Source of the DNA: Holacanthus passer | Lineage: Eukaryota; Chordata; Actinopteri; Pomacanthidae | Length of the DNA stretch: 64,000 nt | Direction: 5' to 3' | NCBI GenBank assembly: GCA_025331565.1 | Contig: JAFREQ010000041.1 | Location: forward strand, 558,001 to 622,000 | In this document: piece by piece, positions 13,561 to 26,439 of the stretch | Position numbering within the stretch: the first letter of the stretch is position 1 | How the letters are laid out: each line of letters begins with the position of its first letter | Notes under the pieces: model-generated | What the model was told of the DNA's origin: nothing | Databases searched by the model: none | The model's input: the letters and a program-made list of their open reading frames with translations, nothing else | Made by a program: the position numbers and the translations under genes

Positions 13561-13699
13561 TGTGTGTGTATATATATATAGGCTATAAAACATGTCAATA
13601 TTTCTCAAAGGAATCAAAAAAAGTTCTGTTTTCGGTTTTAATTATTTGCTCTACAACTATGTTACAACTCAGCATCCTGCAACAGTTCAGCTGCACGCC

Positions 13700-14640
13700 T
13701 GCTTACAGACAGGATAGGTTAGACCAGCCTCCTTAGCTGCTCCTCCTCTTCCACCCATCAGTGGCAGTAAATCAGCTGAGCAGCAGGCCTCTCTCAGCAG
13801 TCAAAACACTGAGGTTAAAGCAGCACTAATTCCTGCGGGGTTGCTCATTAAGCTGCTGGCTTAGTCCCTGCGGACCCAGGGCCGGCATATGGCCGCAGCC
13901 CAACAGCCGCCCTCACCCCACCCTTATCCCTCCCCCCATTATAATTAAAACCACGTCACAGCTAAACCTCCAACATGTGGAGCGCTGCTGGAAACTGCAG
14001 CCCATTATTGACAAGCCAGACTGCCCCGAGCAGAGGAAGCTGGTGCAACATCAAAAGTGCTCTCTTCTTAGCATTGGTGTTGGCACCATTTAACAGCACT
14101 GAACCACTTGACAACCTTCGGCCTTAAATTGGTAAATAAGACATAATGACAAAGCTGAGCAGAAACACTGAGAGCTTTGAGGAATCCACTGGGTGAATTT
14201 AGATGACTGAAGCTCTGTGTAATGACCTCCCGGTGGGATTTATGGCATTTCCCTAGAGGTTTTCTTTGTGGGATCAATGGTCATCTTGCCTGGCTGGATT
14301 AAGATGATGCTAATTTGCAACCAGAAATGTTCCAGTGCAAGGTTTTCAGGCCTGCTATGGCCAAGTGAAAGACTCAATTGTTAGCCTTTGTGTGGCCGTG
14401 TTCATAATATGCCCATCCGATTGTGAGGTCATTTGAGGGCCTGGTATAACTGGAGCAGCTCCGGTGACAATATACCTGTCACAGCTCTCAGCAGGCTGGG
14501 CAGTAAGTCTAAAACTCATCAATGGGGAGCTCCAGCTGCTGTTGTTCCAGCCCCACGCCTGCTTTTCAAACCGGCCAATAAAAATCTGTGTTCATTCTCT
14601 TCTCCCTGACCATATGGCGGCCTAGACGCTCAATCTGTGT
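13700..14640. promoter_or_regulatory. Candidate conserved non-coding block
   Basis: A 900-base stretch with balanced base composition, little simple repeat, and words such as ATTATAATTAAAACC, GGCATATGGCCG and TCAGCTGAGCAGC (E-box and homeodomain-like). No coding frame is supported. It stands out from the AT-rich surroundings and may be an enhancer cluster; only alignment with other fishes could show this. Confidence 0.3.
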
Positions 14641-17600
14641 GCATATAGACAGGCAGGTCAGTCTCTTATTTTAGAAACACACAGCAGAGAACAACAGCAA
14701 AGATACGGGGGTGCAGTGACATAGGACAACAAATACACTCACAACCTTCAACCTCACAAATACAGGGAGTTGACTTGCAGGAAATAGAGGAGATATTTCT
14801 GAAACATAAATCATTTAACAGATCCAAAGCAAGTCATTAGTATGCTGCAGCAGATGTGTTGAAGGTGGGCTCTTTAACAAGTTGGCGAGTCAGTAAAACA
14901 GGATGAGGTTATGGTACTATACCATCTGCACAGTAGGCTCTCTTGCTGACGCACACACCACATACTCTATATACACACAAACACACACGCTTGCATCCTG
15001 TAAGCAGCAGAACAACACGCCGCAGCCAGCATCCAGCCAGAGCAGCCAGCTGTCGGCACTGAACAGAGACAGTTCATAAACTGAAAACCATGTTACTTCC
15101 CCAGTCAAACAAACAAGACAAAACAGTATAAACAGACAACTCGCTGCATAAATATCCCGGTCCTGTCTGAGCCAAACTTCAGCCTTTTGCACGTGGCCTC
15201 TCCCCACCCAGCCAGCACTAGAGATCATTAAAAAGCTGTGGTCCAACCCCTCCAGCCCCTGGCTTTCCTACGCCCATCCTGGCCTCTTTATCTGAAGTAA
15301 GATGAAGGGATGAGGGATGGAGGAGAGGGCGAAACATCAAAAGAACTTTCTGCAGAGGTGTAGAACCTCCCACTTAAAACCACTCAGAGCAGGTGGTCAA
15401 TCATTCCATCTCCTCTAGCTTTTTTCCCCTCTCCACCTCCTCTAGATTCCATAAATCTATTGCTTTGTTTGAAAGAAACGTTAAGGGGTGAGCAGGACAA
15501 ATGCAGGGCAAAACCTAAACCTAGAATATCAAGAAACACATAAACCTTGCTGTGCAAAATGGGTCTGACTACTAGGAGAAAAAAAAATCACCCTAAAAAG
15601 TAGCTATTGGCAAACAAGCCTGCATTTTTGGGCCCATTTTCCTGTTTGGGTGTATATTTTTACCTTGGGATACTTCCAGCACATTGTTCTACAATCATGC
15701 ATGGGGATAACAACCATAGCATTTTTTCACTGACAGTAACATCAGCAGAACAGAATAAAATGCAGCCACCACACATTTTGAGGAAGGAGCGTGACGTGCT
15801 TTTTTGTCAAAACTCTCTTTACTGACTTGTATAAATAACTGCATTGAACAGGCACTTGTCTTCTCTGGAATTTTACCAACTGCATTTTGGGAAATGAAGG
15901 AAAATGCTAACTGAACTCTAGACAGGTGACAAATTAAAGTGAGAACCTGTATAACATTAACATAATGAATAGAATTGCTTTTGTACAAGCTCATTCATTA
16001 CTGATTATTTTCTCGATTAATTATCAGCCACAGTTTGAACGAGTCCAAGGTGTTGCCTTAAAATTGGTTGGTCAGTTTATATTCACAGAAGACTAAGAGA
16101 CCAGCAAATATTGCCATTTGCAACCAGAACGGAAGCCAAAACCATTGAACAGTTGATTGTAAAATAACTCATGGAAACACATCATCAGCAAATCTTCTAA
16201 ATTGTGGGGATTTCCTTTAAATGTGTTCCTACATGAATAATAATGATATCTGCATTCACAAACTCACTGCTACACATACGGCTGCACATGAAGATGTCAC
16301 TGATGTGGTTTCTGCAACCCGGAGCAGTGCTGCTGTCACTGCTAGCAGAGACAGAGTGATATCTCATTGTGCGGTGCTGACGGAGGATCCCAGGATCCAG
16401 TGCACCACAGCGGCACTTTGATGTTTCCCAGAGCTGACGTCTCTCAGCAGAGCCCAAGTGTTGCTGCTGCTGCAGCTTGCTCACCAACGTGTCCCCATTC
16501 TCCAACACAGCACCTTGACAGTGTAGTGATGGTCAGGATGAGAGCGAGGTGCTCTGACATGAGTGGATCTGATGGTCAAGACAGAGCGCTCTGTCTATAA
16601 AGCAGGATACTTAACTGTCACGCTGAGGTTTCAAGAGGCCTCTTTAAAACTCAGTAACAAGCACAGTGAGCCAACATACAGTGCAGTATGTCCTGTGTGA
16701 ATTATGGTGGGTACACTTCAGCTTGCAGCCCCAATCCTGATCAAATGACTTAATAGGGTGGAGGAAGAAAATCACACAGACGAAAAATGCCACCAGATGT
16801 GTCAATATAATGAAGGGGAGGCTCAACTAGGTTTATTAGCAGCACCACTTCTATCCACTGACTGCATCTCTTTACCATTAGGCAAACCGGGAACCACAAT
16901 GGAGCTACAGTCCGGACGCAACGCTGACATTTCAGTGAATAGTTGCACAGCCCACACTGGCACAGTCATTATCGTGGAGGTAACAAGCTGGGAGGAGGAG
17001 AGGGCGAACATTCAGCTTTAGAGCTGCGAGGAGGCAAAAGGCGAACACAAGTATGTGTTTGTCTCATGGCTGCAAATGATTTGAGCATTGAGTATCAGTG
17101 TCTAGGATATGTGAGGATAATTACCACTGTGCTGTTTAGCTCTTGTGCAATTTTGTACAATGCAGAAACTCTCAGAGAGGCAGAGAGAAGTGGAAGGAAA
17201 ACATGATTGCAATCGGTGACTCACTTTATGTTTCTCACCAGCCTACAATGCCACCCACCCAGCAAGAGCTGAAGCACACACACTCTCACACTTACACACA
17301 CATACATACATCTGCTCCATGTTCCCCAGTAAGGTTGCTCTTGATGTGCTAGCTCTGCAGAGCTTCTTCTGACGTGCACTGTGTGCTGTGGCATGTCAAC
17401 CGTGTCACTGCCGCCCCAAACGCAGAGAAGCTCTTCCGGGAAAAAAAAAAATGGCTGAGTCACACACGATACTGTGATTTCTCTTTATAACGAGCCCACT
17501 CTGCTGGCTCCATCTCTGAGCAGCGAGACACGCAGAAGCACCATAGGAAACTGGAGCACACATAATAAAGAAGCTATTAGTGCAGCGATGACTGAGCCTG

Positions 17601-20360
17601 CATAACGAATACACTTGCTGTGAATGTCGGATACTCAGCTGACTCCGGTTTCCTGGAAGTATCCCTTGTTCAGCTTCTTTCCACTAACCCATTGATGTAT
17701 TCTACCAAAAAAACCTCCTCTCCATTTATAGCTGTTTGTCGGTTGCTCAACTGGGGTTTTTACAATGTGTCTCCTTTGTCAGCAGGGTTTGTGTTGTTGG
17801 AAGCTCCACTCAAGGAGAGGAAGCTACAGACAGAAACTCTTCTGATGAGGCCAGACATGGGCATCTCTTTGGCTTCAAAATAGGTCACAGAACAAGTGAA
17901 GCTAACAAATGGCTGACAGAACAAAACAGAAGGTTCTTGACTTGGGCTGTACTTCACAGAAAATGTTCAGGAAACTAAAAATGTGATGAGGCCTGGCTGC
18001 CAGCTGTTTGGCAGAAACAAGTTTTTTGTTTCCATTCTAGGTTTTTGAGGCAGAGAATGCTTGGGTTGAGATCTGGTGATGATGAAGGTCACAGCAAATG
18101 CTATGCATCATTGTCATCAAACCACTTAATGGACATTCATGCCCTATATGGAGGCAAAAAAATCTGTCACACATGACATATGCATGCTCACCTTCTACAT
18201 TTTCATGTATGGTCACACAGTGCGTCTCTTTTGATACTACATTGTGCTCATTTTATAAAGTAACAGGAATGTTTGCAAACTGTTCTTGGACTCCAGTACA
18301 TTTTGGACTTGTGCACAATCCAGCTGTGACTTGAGGAGGCAAAGCACACACTGCTGCTAGTTGTCGATAACTAATCTGACATCAGTGCCATCATGTTCCA
18401 CTCTAACCAAGCAGGGACCCGGCACGCTAACACTCGGATTAGGAAATAACTGAAACATCTCTCATCCGCTGTAATTTTAGCCTGCAAAAATGTTGCATGG
18501 GATAAGAAAAACAACCTTACAGATCAGCTGGGATACATGGGAAATCACATAGCGGCATAGTTACAGTGTGTACTTGCTGCCCTCTCATTAACCCCTGCGG
18601 CGATGTATGGGCTGACCTTACTGCTGCACTGTGGATTAAAGATGGCAGCAGCAGAAATAGACAGTTGGGTCAGGTCATACACTGTATAAACATATAAAGG
18701 AATTCAACAGTTTAGCTTTTAGCTGGTTGCATTGGCCTGTGGGTCAACCTGAAACAACAACACACTGTTACAGAGATAACAGGTACACAAGGTGGCACTT
18801 GCTACAGTTTCCTTTTATGAGCGTGTTGCCCAGTGCAGAATACACAGTCCACACTAATGCACCACAGGTATGTCTGTGCACTTGGGACAGCTGGCTGGCC
18901 TCTGGCAAACAATCTCAGCTAGCGGTGGCCAGCTGGTCCTGATCCTCCAGAATGAGCACGTTTTGAAGTCCATCCATCTGCTGTCAGTATCTACATGAGG
19001 TTATTCTCATATGGTGCGCATGCAAGTAAACAAACCTGAATTCATCTGTAAGCTTGTTTGAGTGAGGTTACACATGAGTGTGAGTGTATAAGTCCAGCGG
19101 AGTGTGAAGTATCGTACCTCTGGTTTTCAGCGTATCAGGATTTTTATTTCCTCCACATTGCTTTGTGCGCCGCCAAAACAGAGGCCCTGCAGGGACACAG
19201 AGATGCTCAATTATTCATCATCCCATTCAATAAAACATGATTATCAACTGCATGTGCCAGCCACCGTCATTCACACTTATTTGCTAAAATGGGTCTTGCA
19301 AATTTTTTGCAGAATGCTTTGGGACAATGCCAAAGGATTGCCTTCACTTGTGTTCGTACGGCTTTTTTTTGGACCAATTATCACGATGAAAACATGAACC
19401 GTGTGACAAAGAGGTTGATAAACCTGGTCATTCATTCTAGCCGGAATAAATTACCCCAACCCACTTAGAAAGACAAAAAAAGCCTCACCTCACCGCCACA
19501 AAAACATATCACCATTGTGACCATAATATTTCAACCAGTAAACAACAGGTTGCTGCAAAGAACACGTAATCAAAATCCTGTATGGCAAATGTAGGGCATC
19601 ACAAATAGACTTGAAAAAACAACTACTCGATGCCAAGTGGTTAACAAATATACTTTCCATTTCATGTACGGAATTATTGTTATCAAACGGAGGTTGAGTA
19701 CTTTATAAGCAAGAAGAAAAAAGTCTGAAATATATCCATGCTGACAAAACAATGCCATTCAGCAGTGAATCCATTCTGCTGCAACAGTTTCAGCAATCAC
19801 CTGATTCTCTCATTTACTGGCCACAAAACTGACAAAAGATAGCAAAATGTTAAAAATATCAAAGAATGCAATTCACACGTTGCAATGCAATAAATGATAC
19901 CATTAGTTCAATAATTAAAGGACAGTGTATGAAGAAAAATATAGCTTTACATAGAAGTTCCAATCAGTTCATAATATAAATGAACTTGTTATCTTTGACT
20001 AGCTCTTTTTTTCATCTCCTTTATTTTCCTATTTTTTGGTCTTGGCACACTGATTTCCCTCATGCTTATATGATAATGAGATGATAAGTGTCCATGCAAG
20101 TTCACACACAACCACCCTGGACCAATCTCTGCCCTGGACATATATGGACTCACTCGTCAACAGTTTTAATTATTGATGTATTCAGTTGTATTATTGACTT
20201 GTCTGATAAAGTTTTACTGCCAGGCTCACTCATAACTCATAACAATAACTCCTGCATTAGAATAAGTGCTTTGTAAAACTCAGAACTTTGAGGAAACAAG
20301 CATAGACCTAAACCATAAAGGACATATCTGACATGCTATATGGCAACTTTTATTTACAAG
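14641..20360. other. Non-coding, no gene seen
   Basis: No exon identified. Contains (CA)-rich stretches near 14970 and 17268-17310 and a copy of the palindromic element near 16 kb. Other open frames are short and unrecognised. Confidence 0.5.
15985..16170 (-). mobile_element. ATTAATC-type palindromic DNA element, copy A
   Basis: Contains TTTTCTCGATTAATTATCAGC, GTCCAAGGTGTTGCCTTAAA and ACAGAAGACTAAGAGACCAG, in order, as in an abundant non-autonomous fish element whose ends read like TTAATCGATTA inverted repeats. Orientation is opposite to the copies at 26, 28, 30 and 38 kb. Confidence 0.65.
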
Positions 20361-20670
20361 ATAAATCTCCACCAGGCGTGGATAAACTTTATAGTGGCTG
20401 TCAGCTCTTTGACTGGCAGCAGAATTGCACAATGGAGTCATTGTGTGGCAGGAGGGCCGGGGTTAACTGCATGGTGCGCCTCCTAACTGCCCTTTATTTA
20501 CAAAAGACACGCTGTCACCGCTGCCAGATATGTTAGAACCCATTAGCTGCTGATTTGACTTTAAAGCTCAGCCCCGCTAATCTAATTTAATCTGTCTCTG
20601 TGGCTTCGCTGATTGCTGAAGTGTAGTGGTAATGACGCGGCAAGTGCATGCAGGCTTGTGCGCCACTGTT
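20360..20670. promoter_or_regulatory. Candidate conserved non-coding block
   Basis: Complex sequence with CCCTTTATTTACAAAAGACA, TTTAAAGCTCAGCCCCGCTA and TAATCTAATTTAATCTG. The open frame across it (20333-20536) has no recognised domain. It resembles vertebrate enhancer DNA in texture only. Confidence 0.28.
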
Positions 20671-20992
20671 TGTTCTGTAGCAGCAGACGCCCACATGGAA
20701 AGCTGCTGCTGGTGGTTTGTGTGTGTGTGTGTTTGTGGAGGGGGGGTGCTATTACATGATAATTTCCTGTTATTGGTTTAATTCAGTGTCAACAGACTGA
20801 ATTGTTCAAATAATCAAAATGAGCTGATTTTTCTGTGCTCGTTCAAGAAACGCAAAGCAGGACATGATGGGAAACTATCTGAAAAATAGACTAGAGATTA
20901 GCTTGCATGCAGCTTCTCATTTGGCAATACAGACAATTATGCTCAAGTTGAATGGTCATTAGACTATCACTACAGGTGTCAGCAGCCAGTGT

Positions 20993-20994
<2 letters not shown>

Positions 20995-21027
<33 letters not shown>
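20995..21027. repeat. (CA)n microsatellite
   Basis: An uninterrupted CA dinucleotide run of 33 bases. Confidence 0.97.
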
Positions 21028-21029
<2 letters not shown>

Positions 21030-24000
21030 CCTACTATTTTTAAAGACACTACTTTCTATTTTAAAATCCCCCAGCCAACAGTGGAATCGCAGGGATGTGG
21101 ATGGAGATAGTGAGGTGGTGGACCACTTTGGCCTCTCCGTCTCTTAACAGATAACACTGGACAAAAAAGACAAAGTAGAACAGAAGACAGAGAGGAAATG
21201 AGAAAGAGAAAAACAGCAAAGACAATGAGGTCAACCGGAGAACAGACCTGACACTCTTCCTTTCCAGTGAAGTCTGTGGTGTTATTTTATAACATTTGTG
21301 AATGACAAACACCTGTGCACTCTCATGTTGAGAATTAAATTCAGCAGGCCAGAAAGTATCTTTAAATACAACTGTTGCTGTAGTGGGATGTGAGTAAAGT
21401 ACCAGTAGTATTCAAATGTTCAGCCAGAAACATAACTTCTTTTTCAGTTACAGGTTACAGCGTATCTATTTTGGGGATCTGTGCAAGAACTGTAAGGGTG
21501 TCCCAGAATACTCGAGCTGGCCTCAGTGTGTGAGTGAAACATGTGATTTAAGTCTTCTTTACCAGCTGAAAATTGCCATTTGGCTGCTCCACATGTCTGC
21601 GTCCACTCTGTGGCCTCCTTCCTCTCCTCCGCTCTCTCCCTGTCGCCTGATGCAGTCATGGCGACGGCTCCCAGCAGGCTTTGCTGTGAGTTTGTGGAGC
21701 CCCTGGCTCCGGAGGGAGAGCTGACTCTCTCTTTTCATCAGCAGCCCCCTCTAATAAAACATAATGGCACTGGGGCTGCGGGGGAAAGTCATTGAGCCAC
21801 ACAAAGCTGTCACATGACCGGCTGAGGCACAACGAGCTCAGTCATTCTGCTGCTGCCGCTCAGCTACTGGGACAGATGAGTGGGCTACTGAACTGGCCAG
21901 ACACACAGCATGGTCCATAAAGAAGACACCAGTTTCAATGTGTTGAGCTGCTACTAAGGGACAGTGGGCAGGAAGGCAGGCACTGCATGTGCTGAACTGT
22001 GCAGCCAGAGTTCAAGCAGAAAATCAGGCTTTGTGCTGATTTTTTTAAATTTCTTTTTCTCCTATTTGTCCCCAGTAATGTCACTGCCAATTCCATATAC
22101 GTGTCTATCAGAGCTCCTGCCATGTCTTCTAATGGCCTGGAGAATCTTTATCATATCATTTGATAAGAATTTCAATTTTTATTGCACTCCTATAAGACTG
22201 TCAACTTAGTGATGGACAGTTAAAAAAAATGGATAAAAAACAATGCTTCTTCCTTGTCCATACATGATGATTACCCACAACTCCATGCTGCCAACTCCAA
22301 TGTCTGTCAAACTCCACTCAGCTCCAGTTAGTAACTCAGGCTTTTTATTAATTGGAGACTTCATTAAAAATGTATAATGATACATCCAACACTGAATGCC
22401 TTCAGTGATTCCTTTTCATTCTTCATTCCTCTTCCGTTTTTCTGTGTTGAAAACACGGTTATTTTTGTTGTTAGTCGTCCACTGTCATTTCCATGATGCC
22501 TTGGGTTGAGTCTACCTACCAATCGTATATAATCAAAATTGCACGTGAGTTACTGAATATTCACTCCGAGTAACAACAGCCATGGCTGTAAAGTGATTTT
22601 TCCACTCAATCTGAGCAAACAGCTGTCTTCTCCACTTATTCACTTTCCTGTCGTTTCCTTGCTTCCTCCAAGTTAGTTCCGGGCAGTGCAGGAGGAGAGG
22701 AAACAAGTAGGAAGTCTCACTAAACAGGTCTGCAGAAGTCACTATCTTAGCAACACTCCCTCACTGGCTTCCCACCTATGAACACAGCCACTCGTAATCT
22801 TTAGGGGCCCGGGCCAGGCCAGAGGTGCCCCTGCTGGGAAATGAACCCAGGTCTCTGATGGTGGGCGACTGCTCTCCCTCTGCACCACTCAGACGCACCA
22901 TGCCTTGTACAGTTTAACATAAAACACGCCGTCAGCCACCCACTTCTGGTTCATTTCAGGGCTAGTCTCTAAAGGGTAAGTAGGGCACTTTGGCATTTCA
23001 ATAATAGCTGCATTTGCAAAGCTTACAGCTGCAGGCTACAGCCTTTACATGGATTTAGAGCAACCTTGCAGACTGTGGGGTAGTTGACTAGTGATAATAC
23101 ATTCAGCTGTCTGTGTTTTTCTGAAACATCATCATGGAGTTCATGGTAAAGATATGACAAGCTAGAGCACTAATTAAATCCAAAATGTTTCATCCCCATT
23201 CCCATGAGCTCTGACGGATGTGATTTGATTGACAGGTCAGGACTGCCAGTAGGCTGCGAGCCCTCACTGCGAGGCTGACTGACAGACACTGCTGAAGAGC
23301 GGATTAAAATGGACAATTATCCTCACAGCACATTAGGCCTCCTGTACAGTATCTGCACTGGCTTTCTACATCTGCACTACATGAAACAGGGATTTGCCAG
23401 GTGATTAAGGCATTATGGAGGAAGCAAAAAAGAGGGTGCTTTCAGATCAAGAGTGAACACTTCAGAAACACTGAAAAGCTTTTGTCAGTTCATAAGAAGA
23501 CAGAATTAACAACTGATCATATTCCCACAGCGGCCACCCTAAACACTAAATTAGGAAAACTCTTGAATGACTGACAGGAAGAGGATGATGTGCAGAAAAT
23601 CTGCCATCACTGTGTATGTTTTAGTATTGTAGTATTGTAACATCAAAGCAGTTGTTAAAAAAAGGCACAACAAAAAAGCCTTTGCATTTTTGTTGGAATT
23701 TTCAACAAAGACAATCCAACTTTGAGTTAGATAGGCAGGGAACACCCTGAGGGCCCTCAGTGGTAATTTGGCAAATTCTGCTTTAGATTCATTCGATTCA
23801 ACTTTCACCTGCAGTGTTGGCCACATGAAACAAATCCACAGAAATTTTCTACAGATTTGTCACTCTTTAAAATGAAAACCTGCCTCATTACAAATGATTT
23901 CCTTTGTTTCTAAAACATTGCATTTTTCACAGGAGAATCTGTGAAATGATAAAGATCACACAAGAGTCTGAATGATGTATTATATGCACTGTCCAACCCT

Positions 24001-26120
24001 TATGATGTATATTCAAGTTGGCCATAGTAGGGATACCATCTCTGGCTTTGGGGGTTATTTAACACGTGATAGAGCACAGTGAAGATCAAGCCCTGTGACG
24101 GTAAAGGCCTATATCTGGAGCACCAGCGTGACGCCACTGCCAGGATGAGCAATCATCTCCTTTGTCAGCATCTCCCAGCTGCATCAGCAATGCAGAGAAA
24201 TGACGCTGCACAGTCAAACAGAGAGCGGAGCGTAACACAGAGGGCAGACAGGCGGCAGAGTTCAGGAGACTGTACACTGCAGTGGAAACTGACCATAATA
24301 GACTCTTGGCGGGGAGTCTGACACATAGTTACTTTGTGAGATGAGGTGAATGCTCAGAAGCTGCAGTTCTACATATAAACAGCCACTCTTTCACTGCGCT
24401 CTGTGTGGAAATCTGTGTGCATATATTGAAATTCATAGAGACCATAAAACATAATAACTTCTTTGCAATGCAGATTTATAACAGTATCGTCCACGTGCAG
24501 CACAGGGAGGCTTTGTTTGGACATAATATGGTCTTTGTAACCCACACATGACATTAGACAGAGCTGGAAAATTCACAGCAAGGTAATTACATATCAAAAC
24601 TCCACAGGCCATTAACATACGTACAGAAAGCACTTCTGTTTCTGCTTCAAAATACAAACGCTCGTCATCAGTCTGCCTGCCACCATGGTAAACATATCAT
24701 TAATAAATAATGAAGCGCAGTGGGATGTATTGTCCACCTCTCCTGACGTTTCGATGGGGAGAATGACGCACATATGATTGCTACTTGGGCCTCGCAGGCA
24801 GAGAGCCTTAAGATGCTCAAATGTTCACTGGAGAGCCACTTTTAAAGATATAGAGATATATATAGAGAGATAGATATACAGACATTCCATCACCTGATCC
24901 ATATCACCACCCCATAAAATGCAATTTCACCATGTTTTTTTTTTTGTTTCTGTGTGGATTAATTTGGATTACTTTGAACTTTCACGTAATTAATTTGTGA
25001 TTGTTTGATGTATCCTGGAAGTCAATGTGTATATATTGTTGGGATGAAAAAAGATGATTTATGTATTCGATATCCACTATGATTTCTTATGATCAGGTTA
25101 GACATGTGTTGTATTTACCATAATGAGGGCTTGGTATCAAACAGCCATACTTTTTTTGCTAACACTAAATATCAAAAACTGTTGAGTATCAAACATCAGC
25201 ATCGAATGCTTGGTCAGTTTCGTAACCTTTGCATATTCTTTTGCTGTTAGTTCCTGATTTAAGATTTTTGCCATTTTAGACTATTTTAAAAGGTAGATTT
25301 CTTGTACTACCTTGGACAATAGTTAACATTTGAGAACTCTGGCTTCTTCTAATAACTGAAAAATAAGCTTTGTAGTAAACCATATTTGAATTCCTTGAAA
25401 AAAAGGTATAAAAAATATTTTGGTACCTGTGGCAAAACTTAAGCAATTGATCAGATCTTATGTCGACACATTTCAAATGGCACCCAGCATTAACAAGAGC
25501 ACTCACTGACAAAAAAAACCCCTATTCTCTTCAGCTACATAAATGTGGGAAAAGACAGCAACACCAGTTGTGTTTTTCAAGTGACAAACAAAAAATATGG
25601 TCATGTGTTTTGCTCAATTTTTCAAATGAAAAAAGAAATCCTTTGAAGAGGGCTTTGCTTTTGATTCAGTATCAGCGATACATCTGAAACTCTGCAAGCT
25701 GTGGCTGCATTGCATGTTGATCTAGTGAAGCTACTGTTTGTGGGGTACGTCTGCCTCTATGAGTGTTAGTGGTGAACATCATTGTAAAGTGAGTCTACAA
25801 AGAATGCTTGGGAGCTCACACTAAAAGTTTACTGGCAATACAGTATGTCAACATAAATATACAGCAAAACACCAAAGCTTGTGTTTGCCTTGGTATTTTC
25901 CACATATTCTTTCTTACACAGCTGTGCTTTCAGTCATGTTTTATCCCATTCACTACACATCGTGTACACTTCCAAAGCATGCTGTTGTGTTTTAATGTGT
26001 TTACCCCATCTTCTTTTCAGTTCATTCCCACGCAGTATGAAAATCAACTTGCAGACACTGGAGCATACTCTTGATTAATCTTGATTGTCTCAGATAGGTA
26101 TCTCTTATCACAGCGAACAT
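21028..26120. other. Non-coding, no gene seen
   Basis: No exon recognised. Includes a tRNA-like remnant at 22.8 kb and an AT/GA microsatellite-like stretch at about 24845-24880. Confidence 0.5.
22790..22915 (-). mobile_element. tRNA-like sequence, probable SINE head
   Basis: On the minus strand GGTGCGTCTGAGTGGTGCAG begins a tRNA-shaped segment. There is an A-box-like TGAGTGGTGCAGAGGG, a T arm CTGGG TTCATTT CCCAG with a 7-base loop, and a closing GGGGCACC that pairs with the starting GGTGC. The anticodon arm is not well formed, so a tRNA-derived SINE or tRNA relic is likelier than a working tRNA gene. Confidence 0.55.
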
Positions 26121-26125
26121 CACAA

Positions 26126-26430
26126 GAGCTGAAACAATTAGCAAAATAATCAATGCGTTCATCAACAAATTCAAATGATCAACTGTAAGTAATTTATCAA
26201 GTAAAAGACCCTTTCTGTTTTCAGCTCTTCAAATGTCAGGATTTGCTGCTTTTCTATGTTTAAAACATTGTGAATCATGAATATGGACAATGGAATACTG
26301 CAATAGACAAATCAAAGAATGTGAAGATGTCATTGTGGGCATTTTCAAATATTTCTCACATTTAATTGGCTAAATGATTCATTACATTAAGATTAATATA
26401 AATGATGACTAGCTGATGCTCTACACATGA
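26126..26430 (+). mobile_element. ATTAATC-type palindromic DNA element, copy B
   Basis: Contains CAATTAGCAAAATAATCAAT, CTTCAAATGTCAGGATTTGC, GTCATTGTGGGCATTTTCA and ATGATTCATTACATTAAG, in the order of the same family as copies A, C, D and E. It looks close to full length but has no coding capacity. Confidence 0.7.
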
Positions 26431-26439
26431 TGTCTGACA

